Assembly (NCBI GenBank): GCA_021636625.1
Contig: JAJWLX010000063.1
Location: 1 to 18,650, forward strand
Source: Prevotella sp.
Lineage (GTDB): Bacteria; Bacteroidota; Bacteroidia; Bacteroidales; Bacteroidaceae
Direction of reading: 5' to 3'
DNA length: 18,650 nt
Under the pieces are notes generated by a model that saw only the letters and a program-made list of their open reading frames with translations, did no database searches and was not told where the DNA came from. Numbering within the stretch: the stretch's first letter is position 1; each line of letters starts with the position of its first letter. This document shows positions 1-6,533 of this stretch, piece by piece. Made by a program: the position numbers and the translations under genes.

Positions 1-47
1 TAGAGCGAATCAAGGAGTTGCAAGATAGGTTTAGAAAAGCCTTTTAG
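1..47 (+). CDS. C-terminal end of an upstream gene (partial)
   Basis: Read from base 3, the frame gives a short charged, helical-looking C-terminus (ERIKELQDRFRKAF) and then TAG at 45-47. The composition resembles a genuine protein end, but only 14 codons are visible and no family can be named. The following 240 bases carry a terminator, so a gene ending here would be consistent with the layout. It could also be a chance frame. Confidence 0.35.
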   Translation, partial: ERIKELQDRFRKAF

Positions 48-110
48 CGACTTTTGCTCCTTAATAAAATGTTCAATATAAAAGTTGGAAGACTATAAGT
101 ACTTAGTATT

Positions 111-166
111 CAGCCCTAATATTCCTCTGGAATGACGACGAATATTAAAAGTCGATGATAGGGCTG
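111..166 (+). ncRNA. Candidate structured leader RNA upstream of the T9SS operon
   Basis: CAGCCCTA (111-118) is perfectly complementary to TAGGGCTG (159-166). Inside it, TAATATTC (117-124) is complementary to GAATATTA (140-147), giving a nested two-stem fold with a 15-base loop. An alternative small hairpin ATTCC-TCT-GGAAT (121-133) is also possible. The 3' strand of the outer stem (163-166) is also the 5' strand of the terminator at 162-192, so the two structures cannot form together. This is the geometry of an attenuator or riboswitch. I do not recognise the aptamer as a known class. It could instead be the folded 3' end of the upstream transcript. Confidence 0.4.
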
Positions 167-192
167 TTCTCTATGCGGAGAGCAGCCTTTTT
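162..192 (+). terminator. Intrinsic terminator ahead of porP
   Basis: GCTGTTCTC (163-171) pairs with GAGAGCAGC (178-186), with one U-G wobble. The loop is TATGCG, and G162-C187 can extend the stem to 10 bp. Five T residues follow at 188-192. It either ends the upstream transcript or acts as a conditional terminator in a leader of the T9SS operon. Confidence 0.7.
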
Positions 193-274
193 CATCTTCT
201 TTCTGTTCCTTTTCATCTCATATCTGGCTGGATGTTCCTACAATCATCACCTTATATATAATATTCAGCGATAA
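173..274 (+). CDS. Possible 33-residue lipoprotein (small ORF)
   Basis: ATG at 173 opens a 33-codon frame ending in TAA at 272-274, 16 bases before the porP start. The product begins with two arginines, continues with a run of Phe/Leu/Ile, and reaches a lipobox-like LAGC with the cysteine at residue 21, then only 12 more residues. This matches a lipoprotein signal peptide. Caution is needed: the start codon lies in the loop of the terminator at 162-192, and a T-rich stretch naturally encodes Phe and Leu. It may be a real micro-lipoprotein, a decayed gene remnant or chance. Confidence 0.28.
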   Translation: MRRAAFFIFFLFLFISYLAGCSYNHHLIYNIQR

Positions 275-290
275 TTTACGTTATTACATT

Positions 291-1226
291 GTGTTAAGAC
301 GAATCATCATATTATGTTTTTTGTTGGCAGGCGTGCTCTGTACGAGAGCGCAGTATGATCCATCCTTCAGTCATTATTTCGACATGGAGTCATCCTTCAA
401 TCCTGCAGTAGTGGGTAAGCAGGCTAAACTGAATGTTACGGCTGCTTACGCTCTTGATATGGCTGGATTCGAACACAATCCCCGTACGATGTATTTGGCA
501 GCAGATATGCCTTTTCTGCTTTTCAATCATCAGCAGGGTGTGGGTGTTTCGCTGATGAATGATCAGATTGGTCTCTTTACCCACCAACGTCTTAGCCTGC
601 AGTATGCCTATAAAAAGAAGATATGGGGAGGAAAGATGAGCATCGGATTGCAGGGAGGTATGCTGAGTGAGAGTTTTGATGGCAGCAAGGTGGATGCTGG
701 AGAATCGGGCGACCCTGCTTTTGCTACGACAAATGTAGAGGGAAGCGGAATGGATTTTGCCTTGGGTCTCTATTTCATTCATCGTAATTGGTATGTTGGG
801 CTTTCAGGGCAGCATCTTACTTCTCCTACGATCAATCTGGGTGAATCAAATGAATTTAAGATAGATGCAACGTATTATTTGACTGGTGGATACAATATTC
901 AACTGAGAAATCCGTTTTTATCTATAAAGTCATCTGCTCTTGTCAGGTATGATGGTACGGCGTGGCGAGGCGATGTTACCGGGCGGCTGGTATATCAGCA
1001 CGAGGGAAAGCATTTGTATGGTGGACTCACCTACAGTCCTGATCATTCTGTGACCTTTCTATTGGGAGGTACTTTTCATGGGGTGATGCTTGGGTACAGT
1101 TATGAGTGCTATACTTCGAAGTTGAATGCGGGCAATGGTAGCCATGAACTCTTCATAGGATACCAGACAGAGATCAGCTTTGCCAAAAAAGGAAAGAACA
1201 AACATCAAAGTGTTAGAATACTATAG
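291..1226 (+). CDS. porP: PorP/SprF family type IX secretion outer-membrane protein
   Basis: This is an outer-membrane beta-barrel of the PorP/SprF family, first gene of the type IX secretion core operon. In studied Bacteroidetes these proteins work at the outer membrane with the PorK/PorN ring and help secrete or attach cargo. The 311-residue product has an N-terminal signal peptide (about residues 1-21, ending TRAQ) followed by the family opening YDPSFSHYF and the early segment with NPAVVG. The rest is alternating beta-barrel strands rich in Gly and aromatic residues, ending near HELFIGYQTE. The start is GTG at 291, because no in-frame ATG precedes the signal peptide. It is followed closely by porK. 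Family assignment is firm from sequence pattern and operon context; the exact cargo role is inferred. Confidence 0.9.
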   Translation: MLRRIIILCFLLAGVLCTRAQYDPSFSHYFDMESSFNPAVVGKQAKLNVTAAYALDMAGFEHNPRTMYLAADMPFLLFNHQQGVGVSLMNDQIGLFTHQRLSLQYAYKKKIWGGKMSIGLQGGMLSESFDGSKVDAGESGDPAFATTNVEGSGMDFALGLYFIHRNWYVGLSGQHLTSPTINLGESNEFKIDATYYLTGGYNIQLRNPFLSIKSSALVRYDGTAWRGDVTGRLVYQHEGKHLYGGLTYSPDHSVTFLLGGTFHGVMLGYSYECYTSKLNAGNGSHELFIGYQTEISFAKKGKNKHQSVRIL

Positions 1227-1253
1227 TATATCATCAAGAATATGAATATTGAA

Positions 1254-2714
1254 ATGAAGAAAATAATAGGGCTCTTCTGCTCACTTGTAGTACTGCTCTC
1301 CCTGAGTGGCTGTTTCAGCGCCAAATCTACTTCCATGGCAGGTAGAGGAGGAGAAGTTGTGGGCGTAAGCGGAAGAGGGTTCGTGGAGCCTACACCTTAC
1401 GGAATGGTAAAGGTGAACCGTGGCTTCCTGAAGATGGGTCTTGAGACTCAGGATTCGCTATGGGGTGCAAAGACTCCCCGCAAGGATGTTTCCGTAGATG
1501 GTTTCTGGATGGATGATACTGAGATTACGAACTCTGAGTACAAGCAGTTTGTTGCTTATGTACGCGATTCTATCCTTCGTACCCGTCTTGCCGATCCAGC
1601 CTATGCCGGTGATGAGACCTATATGATTACCGAAGACAAGAATGGCGACCCGATTCCTCCGCAGGTTAATTGGAAGAAGCCTTTGCCAAGAAAGCCGAAT
1701 GAGGATGAACTGCGTGCGATTGAAAGTCTCTACAATGTGAATCCGGTGACCGGTGAGAAGCTGATTGATTGGCGCCAGCTCAACTATAAGTATGAAATCT
1801 ATGATTACACAGCAGCTGCCCTTCGCCGTAACCGAATCAATCCGCAGGAGCGCAGTCTGAATACAGATATCCAGATAAATCCTGATGAGGTGGTGATGAT
1901 TTCGAAGGATACCGCTTATTATGATGATGAGGGCAGAGTGGTGAGAGAGACCATCAACCGCCCGTTGAGCGGTCCGTGGGATTTCCTCAATACTTATATC
2001 GTGAATATCTATCCGGATACAACTTGCTGGGTGAATGATTTCCGCAACTCAGATAATGAAACTTATCTGAGAAGCTATTTCAGTAATCCTGCCTACAACG
2101 ATTATCCAGTTGTGGGTGTCACCTGGGAGCAGGCGAATGCCTTCTGTGCCTGGCGTACCGACTACCTTCTGAAAGGTTTGGGACCGGAGGCAAGATTCGT
2201 GCAGCGTTACCGTCTGCCAACAGAGGCAGAATGGGAGTTTGCTGCCAGAGGAAAGAATCAGAGTGAGTTCCCTTGGGACAATGCTGACGTAAAGAATGGA
2301 GATGGATGTTTCTATGCCAACTTCAAGCCAGATAGGGGTAACTATACCAAGGATGGTAACCTGATAACGAGTAAGGTGGGTATTTATTCACCCAATTCGA
2401 ACGGACTCTATGATATGGCTGGTAATGTGGCGGAATGGACCAGCACCGTTTATACGGAGGCAGGAGTGGATGCGATGAATGATCTGAATCCTGACCTGAA
2501 ATACAATGCAGCCAAGGAAGATCCTTACCGGTTGAAGAAAAAGAGTGTAAGAGGTGGTTCCTGGAAAGACCCGGAATCTTTTATCCGCTCGGCATGGCGC
2601 TCTTGGGAATACCAGAACCAGCCACGCTCATATATCGGATTCCGCTGCGTAAGAAGTCTGGCTACCACATCGAGTGCCAAGCAGAAACCATCAAGAAATA
2701 AGAATAGGAGATAA
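1254..2714 (+). CDS. porK: GldK/PorK, T9SS ring lipoprotein with FGE-sulfatase fold
   Basis: This outer-membrane-anchored lipoprotein forms, with GldN/PorN, the large periplasmic ring of the type IX secretion system. I chose ATG 1254 because it gives a classic lipoprotein signal (MKKIIGLF...) with lipobox LSGC. An in-frame ATG at 1242 would add four residues including an acidic one. The body is a formylglycine-generating-enzyme-like (FGE-sulfatase) domain covering most of the protein. Its hallmarks include DGFWMDDTEITNSEYKQF, YPVVGVTWEQANAFCAWR, RLPTEAEWEFAARG, GLYDMAGNVAEWT and a terminal RGGSW...IGFRCVR. Family members in T9SS are structural, not known enzymes. The C-terminus is a short Lys/Arg-rich tail. 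Length is normal for the family, about 490 residues. The next gene starts 5 bases after the stop. Confidence 0.93.
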   Translation: MKKIIGLFCSLVVLLSLSGCFSAKSTSMAGRGGEVVGVSGRGFVEPTPYGMVKVNRGFLKMGLETQDSLWGAKTPRKDVSVDGFWMDDTEITNSEYKQFVAYVRDSILRTRLADPAYAGDETYMITEDKNGDPIPPQVNWKKPLPRKPNEDELRAIESLYNVNPVTGEKLIDWRQLNYKYEIYDYTAAALRRNRINPQERSLNTDIQINPDEVVMISKDTAYYDDEGRVVRETINRPLSGPWDFLNTYIVNIYPDTTCWVNDFRNSDNETYLRSYFSNPAYNDYPVVGVTWEQANAFCAWRTDYLLKGLGPEARFVQRYRLPTEAEWEFAARGKNQSEFPWDNADVKNGDGCFYANFKPDRGNYTKDGNLITSKVGIYSPNSNGLYDMAGNVAEWTSTVYTEAGVDAMNDLNPDLKYNAAKEDPYRLKKKSVRGGSWKDPESFIRSAWRSWEYQNQPRSYIGFRCVRSLATTSSAKQKPSRNKNRR

Positions 2715-2719
2715 TCAAA

Positions 2720-3445
2720 ATGGGTGACTATAGTAAATATAATATTGTCTATCGTCTGCAGAAGTGGATGGATAGCGTTCCGGGACAGACTTTCCTGAAC
2801 TATGCATATAGTTGGGGTGCGAGTATCGTTATTGCAGGTACTCTCTTCACGTTGACGCATCTTCCCGGAGCCAAACTGATGATCTTCCTGGGAATGGGCA
2901 CTGAGATTATCGTGTTCTTCCTGTCTGCTTTCGACCGTCCTTTCGATAAGACTGCTGATGGCAGAGAGCTTCCTACTCATGTGACGGAGGAATATCTGGA
3001 GACGGGTAAGGTAGAATACCAGGACAAGAATGTGGCTGCTTCTACCATGGGAGCATCTTCTTCTCCAATTGCTGGTGTTGCCAACCAGGCTTCCTCAATA
3101 GCTCAGCCGGATGCCTTGGCAGAAATACAGGTAGCTTCTGAGGAAATGCAGAAAGTGCAGAGCAGCTATGTGGATGAACTGAAGAATCTGGTAGATACCC
3201 TTGGCAAGGTTAATGAGCAGAGCTCCCGTCTGGCTCGTGACAGTGAGGAGATGGAAAACCTGAACCGCACGCTTACCGGTATTACCAAGGTTTATGAGAT
3301 GCAGTTGAAAAGTGCCAGTCAGCAGATTGGTACCATCGACCAGATCAATGAACAGACCCGGAAGATGGCTCAGCAGATAGAGCAACTGAACAGCATCTAT
3401 GCACGTATGATAGCAGCGATGACCGCAAACTTAAAAGAAAAATAA
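2720..3445 (+). CDS. porL: GldL/PorL, T9SS motor inner-membrane protein
   Basis: With GldM/PorM this forms the proton-motive-force-driven rotary motor of the type IX secretion system in the inner membrane. The 241-residue product has two predicted membrane helices near residues 30-47 and 52-70. The second carries a buried glutamate (Glu62, in GMGTEIIVFF). It matches the conserved proton-path Glu known from GldL and PorL. After the membrane hairpin comes a variable Ala/Ser-rich linker (about 105-130). A Gln/Glu-rich coiled coil follows to the C-terminus and is expected to be cytoplasmic. It overlaps nothing but abuts gldM exactly: TAA at 3443-3445, then ATG at 3446, which suggests translational coupling. 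It is shorter than P. gingivalis PorL (about 309 residues) but longer than the Flavobacterium protein. Confidence 0.93.
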   Translation: MGDYSKYNIVYRLQKWMDSVPGQTFLNYAYSWGASIVIAGTLFTLTHLPGAKLMIFLGMGTEIIVFFLSAFDRPFDKTADGRELPTHVTEEYLETGKVEYQDKNVAASTMGASSSPIAGVANQASSIAQPDALAEIQVASEEMQKVQSSYVDELKNLVDTLGKVNEQSSRLARDSEEMENLNRTLTGITKVYEMQLKSASQQIGTIDQINEQTRKMAQQIEQLNSIYARMIAAMTANLKEK

Positions 3446-4531
3446 ATGGCAATAAAGAAAAGACCGATTTCACCACGCCAGAAGATGATCAATCTGATGT
3501 ATGTCGTCTTGATGGCTATGTTGGCACTGAATACTCCTACTGAAGAGGAACTCGGTGTCAAGGGAAAGTCGTTGGTGGAGAAGGTGAAGAGAAGCTTGCA
3601 GGATGAACCGCGGAAGGGCGATGAGAAGAAGAAGGATGTGAAACTCGTGGAACTGAATGTGAGTGAGATGAATGCCTTCGTGATTCCTGAAAAGACGACC
3701 CTTTATGCGGGTGAGCGATTCAACTCACAGGTGGTGATGGCGGCTATAGACAGTACCCAGCGCCCTGAAATCTATGTCAATGGCAGTCGGCTTCAGGCTG
3801 CTGATGGTAGATATAGCTTTACGGCTGGTGGGGTAGGAGAACATCAGTTTAATGGCTATATTCTGATGAAAGGCAAGGATGGCGAGGAAATCCGTCGTAA
3901 CTTCAGTCAGAAATATACCGTATTGCCTGTTCCGAATTCTGCTACAGTGGCAGCTGACCTGATGAATGTGCTTTATGCAGGTTATGCCAATCCTATCAGT
4001 ATCAGTGTGCCGGGTGTTCCGGCGAATGCTATTTCTGCCTCTATGAGTGGCGGCTCGTTCGTATCAAAAGGCAATGGTCATTTCGTGGCGACTCCATCTA
4101 CCGTTGGCAAGGATGTTACCATTCATGTAACGGCAAGAGATAAGGGACAGGTTCGCTCATTGCCTCCTTTTGTTTTCCATGTCAGGAAACTGCCAGATCC
4201 TACCGCTTATATTGCGATGGGAACAGACAGATTCAGAGGTGGCGGTTTGGCAAAGGCCAATCTGATGGGTGCCACGGGCATTCATGCAGCCATCGACGAT
4301 GGACTTCTGGATATTCCTTTCAAGGTAGTAGGTTTCGAAACCGTCTTCTTCGACAATATGGGTAATGCCATTCCGCTGGCTTCTGCAGGAGCCAGTTTCT
4401 CGGACAGGCAGCGTGAGGAGTTCAGAAAGCTGTATCGCAACCGTCGTTTCTACATCTCTCATATCAGAGCTGTAGGTCCAGACGGCATCATGCGAACCCT
4501 GCCTTCGGCAATGGAAGTTATCGTAAAGTAA
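3446..4531 (+). CDS. porM: GldM/PorM, T9SS motor shaft, lacking the D1 helical domain
   Basis: Inner-membrane partner of GldL; its periplasmic part passes energy to the GldK/GldN ring. It has the conserved cytoplasmic start SPRQKMINLMY and a single membrane helix (about residues 14-30). From about residue 65 it matches the Ig-like D2-D4 domains of known GldM/PorM. These are marked by DSTQRPEIYVNG, the pair MNVLYAGYANPIS and VPGV, LPDPTAYI, VFFDNMGNAIP and the end ISHIRAVGPDGI. Known GldM/PorM proteins are about 510-520 residues, this one 361. The missing part is the roughly 150-180-residue helical domain D1, here replaced by a charged linker of about 35 residues (PTEEELGV to GDEKKKD). The frame is unbroken, so this looks like a true short form and not a frameshift. 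Confidence 0.93.
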   Translation: MAIKKRPISPRQKMINLMYVVLMAMLALNTPTEEELGVKGKSLVEKVKRSLQDEPRKGDEKKKDVKLVELNVSEMNAFVIPEKTTLYAGERFNSQVVMAAIDSTQRPEIYVNGSRLQAADGRYSFTAGGVGEHQFNGYILMKGKDGEEIRRNFSQKYTVLPVPNSATVAADLMNVLYAGYANPISISVPGVPANAISASMSGGSFVSKGNGHFVATPSTVGKDVTIHVTARDKGQVRSLPPFVFHVRKLPDPTAYIAMGTDRFRGGGLAKANLMGATGIHAAIDDGLLDIPFKVVGFETVFFDNMGNAIPLASAGASFSDRQREEFRKLYRNRRFYISHIRAVGPDGIMRTLPSAMEVIVK

Positions 4532-4564
4532 TAACGGAGTTTTCAAATTTAAAAATCAAAGTCA

Positions 4565-5629
4565 ATGAAAAAGATATTGTTCTTGTTCCTGCTCTTGGGA
4601 ATGGTGCAGGGCATCTGGGCACAACCTGAGGCCCGCAGGCAGGCGGCAGCACAGAAGAAAGCAGCGCAGCAGAATGGCGATACTCCAACCCTGCGTGCGC
4701 AGATCTCCTTTCCTACTGCTCTCCCGATGGATGAGGACGTGGTTTGGAGAAGAGATATCTACCGTGAACTGGATCTCAACAATGAAGCCAATGCTGCGCT
4801 CTATTATCCTGTAGAGCCGAAGGGAAATCAGATGAATCTCTTTACCACCATCTTCAGATTGATGATGACGGGAAAGATTACCGTATTCCAATACCGAATG
4901 GATGGTAATGAGAGTTTTGCCGCTGCCGACTGGGTGGATCCGAAGTCTTTCCTGGATAACTATCATATCTACTACGAGAAGCAGGCAAATGGTAGAATCA
5001 AGTTAGACAACAGCGATATCCCTTCGCGTGAGGTGAAATCTTATTATATCAAGGAAAGCTGTTTCTTCGACCAGCGTTCTGCTACCTTCCATACCAAGGT
5101 GTTGGCGCTTTGCCCTATCATGACCCGTGAGGATGATTTTGGAGATGGTGGAACCAGGTATCCCCTCTTTTGGGTGAAATATGACGATCTGGCTCCTTAT
5201 CTTACCCGCCAGCAGGTGATGACTAGCAATCTGAACAATGCCGTGGTGATGAGCATTGATGATTACTTTGCCAGAAATCAATATAAGGGTAAGATTTACA
5301 AGACCAATAATCTGTTGGGACAAACCCTTTCTCAATACTGTACCACGGATTCAGCCATGGCAAAGGAGCAGAAGCGCATCGAGGCAGAACTGGTTGCCTT
5401 TGAGAAAAATATCTGGGGTAATCAGGCACGAAAAGATTCACTGGACAGCATTGCCAATGCAGCAAAGGATGTAAAGGGCAGTGTAAGGAAGAATCGCCGA
5501 AGCACAGGATTGCGTGGTGCATCTACCAATACCGGCAAGGTTTCCCGTGTCAAGTCGAAGCAGGCTAAAAACAGAACCTCTTCAGCCAGCGGTTCGGCTA
5601 GAGTCACGGTGAGAAGAGAGCGCCATTAA
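4565..5629 (+). CDS. porN: GldN/PorN, T9SS periplasmic ring protein
   Basis: This periplasmic protein binds the lipoprotein GldK/PorK to form the T9SS ring and contacts the GldM shaft. The 354-residue product has a signal peptide (MKKILFLF...) cleaved probably after residue 19 (IWAQ). A Gln/Ala/Lys-rich linker follows, then the conserved GldN core starting at DVVWRRDIYRELDL and including YYPVEPKGNQMNLF and PLFWVKYDDLAPYL. The last 55 or so residues form a strongly basic, Ser/Arg/Lys-rich tail that is probably disordered. Length matches P. gingivalis PorN (about 360). It lies 33 bases after gldM and ends the T9SS operon. The stop region is tandemly duplicated (see 5611-5655). Confidence 0.92.
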   Translation: MKKILFLFLLLGMVQGIWAQPEARRQAAAQKKAAQQNGDTPTLRAQISFPTALPMDEDVVWRRDIYRELDLNNEANAALYYPVEPKGNQMNLFTTIFRLMMTGKITVFQYRMDGNESFAAADWVDPKSFLDNYHIYYEKQANGRIKLDNSDIPSREVKSYYIKESCFFDQRSATFHTKVLALCPIMTREDDFGDGGTRYPLFWVKYDDLAPYLTRQQVMTSNLNNAVVMSIDDYFARNQYKGKIYKTNNLLGQTLSQYCTTDSAMAKEQKRIEAELVAFEKNIWGNQARKDSLDSIANAAKDVKGSVRKNRRSTGLRGASTNTGKVSRVKSKQAKNRTSSASGSARVTVRRERH

Positions 5630-5655
5630 GATGTTGAGGAGAGAACGCCATTAAG
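5611..5655 (+). repeat. Imperfect tandem duplication of the porN stop region
   Basis: The 20 bases at 5611-5630 (GAGAAGAGAGCGCCATTAAG) recur at 5636-5655 with two changes. The first copy contains the real porN stop TAA (5627-5629). The offset is 25 bases, so the second copy is in another frame and is not translated as porN. It is probably a local slippage or duplication event. Confidence 0.7.
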
Positions 5656-5663
5656 TAAAAGAG

Positions 5664-5679
5664 ATGTTGTTTTCAACAT
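5664..5679 (+). other. Small hairpin upstream of the beta-barrel gene
   Basis: ATGTTG-TTTT-CAACAT is a perfect 6-bp stem with a TTTT loop. No T-run follows it, so it is not a convincing terminator. It sits between porN and the beta-barrel gene and might be a processing or regulatory element. I saw no TAnnTTTG box in this gap. Confidence 0.35.
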
Positions 5680-5725
5680 ATAGTGTGAACATATTGAATT
5701 AGTAACAATTAAAAAAGGTAAGAAA

Positions 5726-6361
5726 ATGAAGAAGATTTTATCACTTGTATTCATGGTGGCTGCAATGATGTATGCTACTAGCGCAAACGCACAGATTAAG
5801 TTCGGTTTGAAGGGTGGTTTGAACGTGACAAGCATGTCTTTCAGCGAGGATGTATTTGATGCTTCCAACAAGACTGGTTTCTTTGTTGGTCCTATGGTGA
5901 AGGTTACTGTGCCTATCGTAGGCTTGAGCTTCGATGCGGCAGCTTTGTACGACCAGAAAGAGGCTGACGTTAAGTATGTCGGTACTAATGGTGACTTCGG
6001 TCAGGCGAACGTGAAGCAGCAGTCTATCAACATTCCTGTCAACGTACGTTATGGTTTTGGCTTGAGCAGTCTGGCTAACATTTTCCTCTTTGCTGGTCCA
6101 CAGTGGGGTATCAACGTAGGAGGCAAGAACTTTACATGGAATGAAACAAGCAGCTATTCTTTGAAAAAATCAAACTTCAGCGTCAACGTAGGTGCTGGTG
6201 TAACCTTGCTGAACCATCTTCAGATATCAGCCAACTACAATATCGCTTGCGGCAAGTCTGCTGATGCTAGCTTCTCTAAGACCCTTGATGCAGTTACAAA
6301 TGCAGGAAAGGACAAGAGCCATAACAACTCTTGGCAGATTGCACTCGGCTACTGGTTCTAA
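5726..6361 (+). CDS. Small outer-membrane beta-barrel protein (porin-like, OMP_b-brl_2 type)
   Basis: The 211-residue product has a clear signal peptide (MKKILSLVFM, cleavage near SANAQ, residues 19-23). A short barrel follows, opening with IKFGLKGGLNVTSMSF and ending in YWF, whose C-terminal aromatic residue is typical of outer-membrane proteins. The alternating pattern (GFFVGPMVKVTVPIVGLSFDA and INIPVNVRYGFG) fits the Bacteroidetes porin-family barrels of 8 or so strands. No specific function can be read from it. It lies 96 bases after porN on the same strand and ends at its own terminator, so it could be transcribed with the T9SS genes or alone. It is not PorT by any feature I can see. Confidence 0.85.
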   Translation: MKKILSLVFMVAAMMYATSANAQIKFGLKGGLNVTSMSFSEDVFDASNKTGFFVGPMVKVTVPIVGLSFDAAALYDQKEADVKYVGTNGDFGQANVKQQSINIPVNVRYGFGLSSLANIFLFAGPQWGINVGGKNFTWNETSSYSLKKSNFSVNVGAGVTLLNHLQISANYNIACGKSADASFSKTLDAVTNAGKDKSHNNSWQIALGYWF

Positions 6362-6374
6362 GCTACTGTAGCTT

Positions 6375-6394
6375 GTATCTCTTCGAGTAGATAC
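6375..6394 (+). other. 3'-UTR hairpin of the beta-barrel gene
   Basis: GTATCT (6375-6380) pairs with AGATAC (6389-6394) around CTTCGAGT. It lies just before the intrinsic terminator of the same transcript and may shield the mRNA 3' end. Confidence 0.35.
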
Positions 6395-6406
6395 ATTAAA
6401 ATATAT

Positions 6407-6445
6407 AAAAGCAGGTACCTGATGATGGGTATCTGCTTTTTTTTT
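6407..6445 (+). terminator. Intrinsic terminator after the beta-barrel gene
   Basis: GCAGGTACC (6411-6419) pairs with GGTATCTGC (6428-6436) with one wobble pair. It is preceded by AAAA and followed by nine T residues (6437-6445). This is a strong terminator for the upstream plus-strand transcript. Confidence 0.9.
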
Positions 6446-6447
6446 GC

Positions 6448-6455
6448 TATCTTTG
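6448..6455 (+). promoter_or_regulatory. Bacteroidetes -7 promoter box for priA
   Basis: TATCTTTG exactly matches TAnnTTTG, the Bacteroidetes sigma-70-type -7 element. It begins three bases after the T-run of the preceding terminator. No matching -33 TTTG is seen at the usual distance. Transcription would start near 6460-6465, giving a leader of about 70 bases before priA. Confidence 0.55.
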
Positions 6456-6533
6456 CAGAACGAATGTTTGGAAAGAATAGTTGGGTAGCTGTTTCATGTG
6501 ATAAACATTCTGAAGAATTAGAAGATAGAAACA

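Noticed and set aside
3446..4531. Short GldM explained by a frameshift or sequencing error
   Set aside because: The frame runs unbroken from the conserved N-terminus through D2-D4, and the flanking genes abut it normally, with no leftover D1 coding sequence in any frame nearby.
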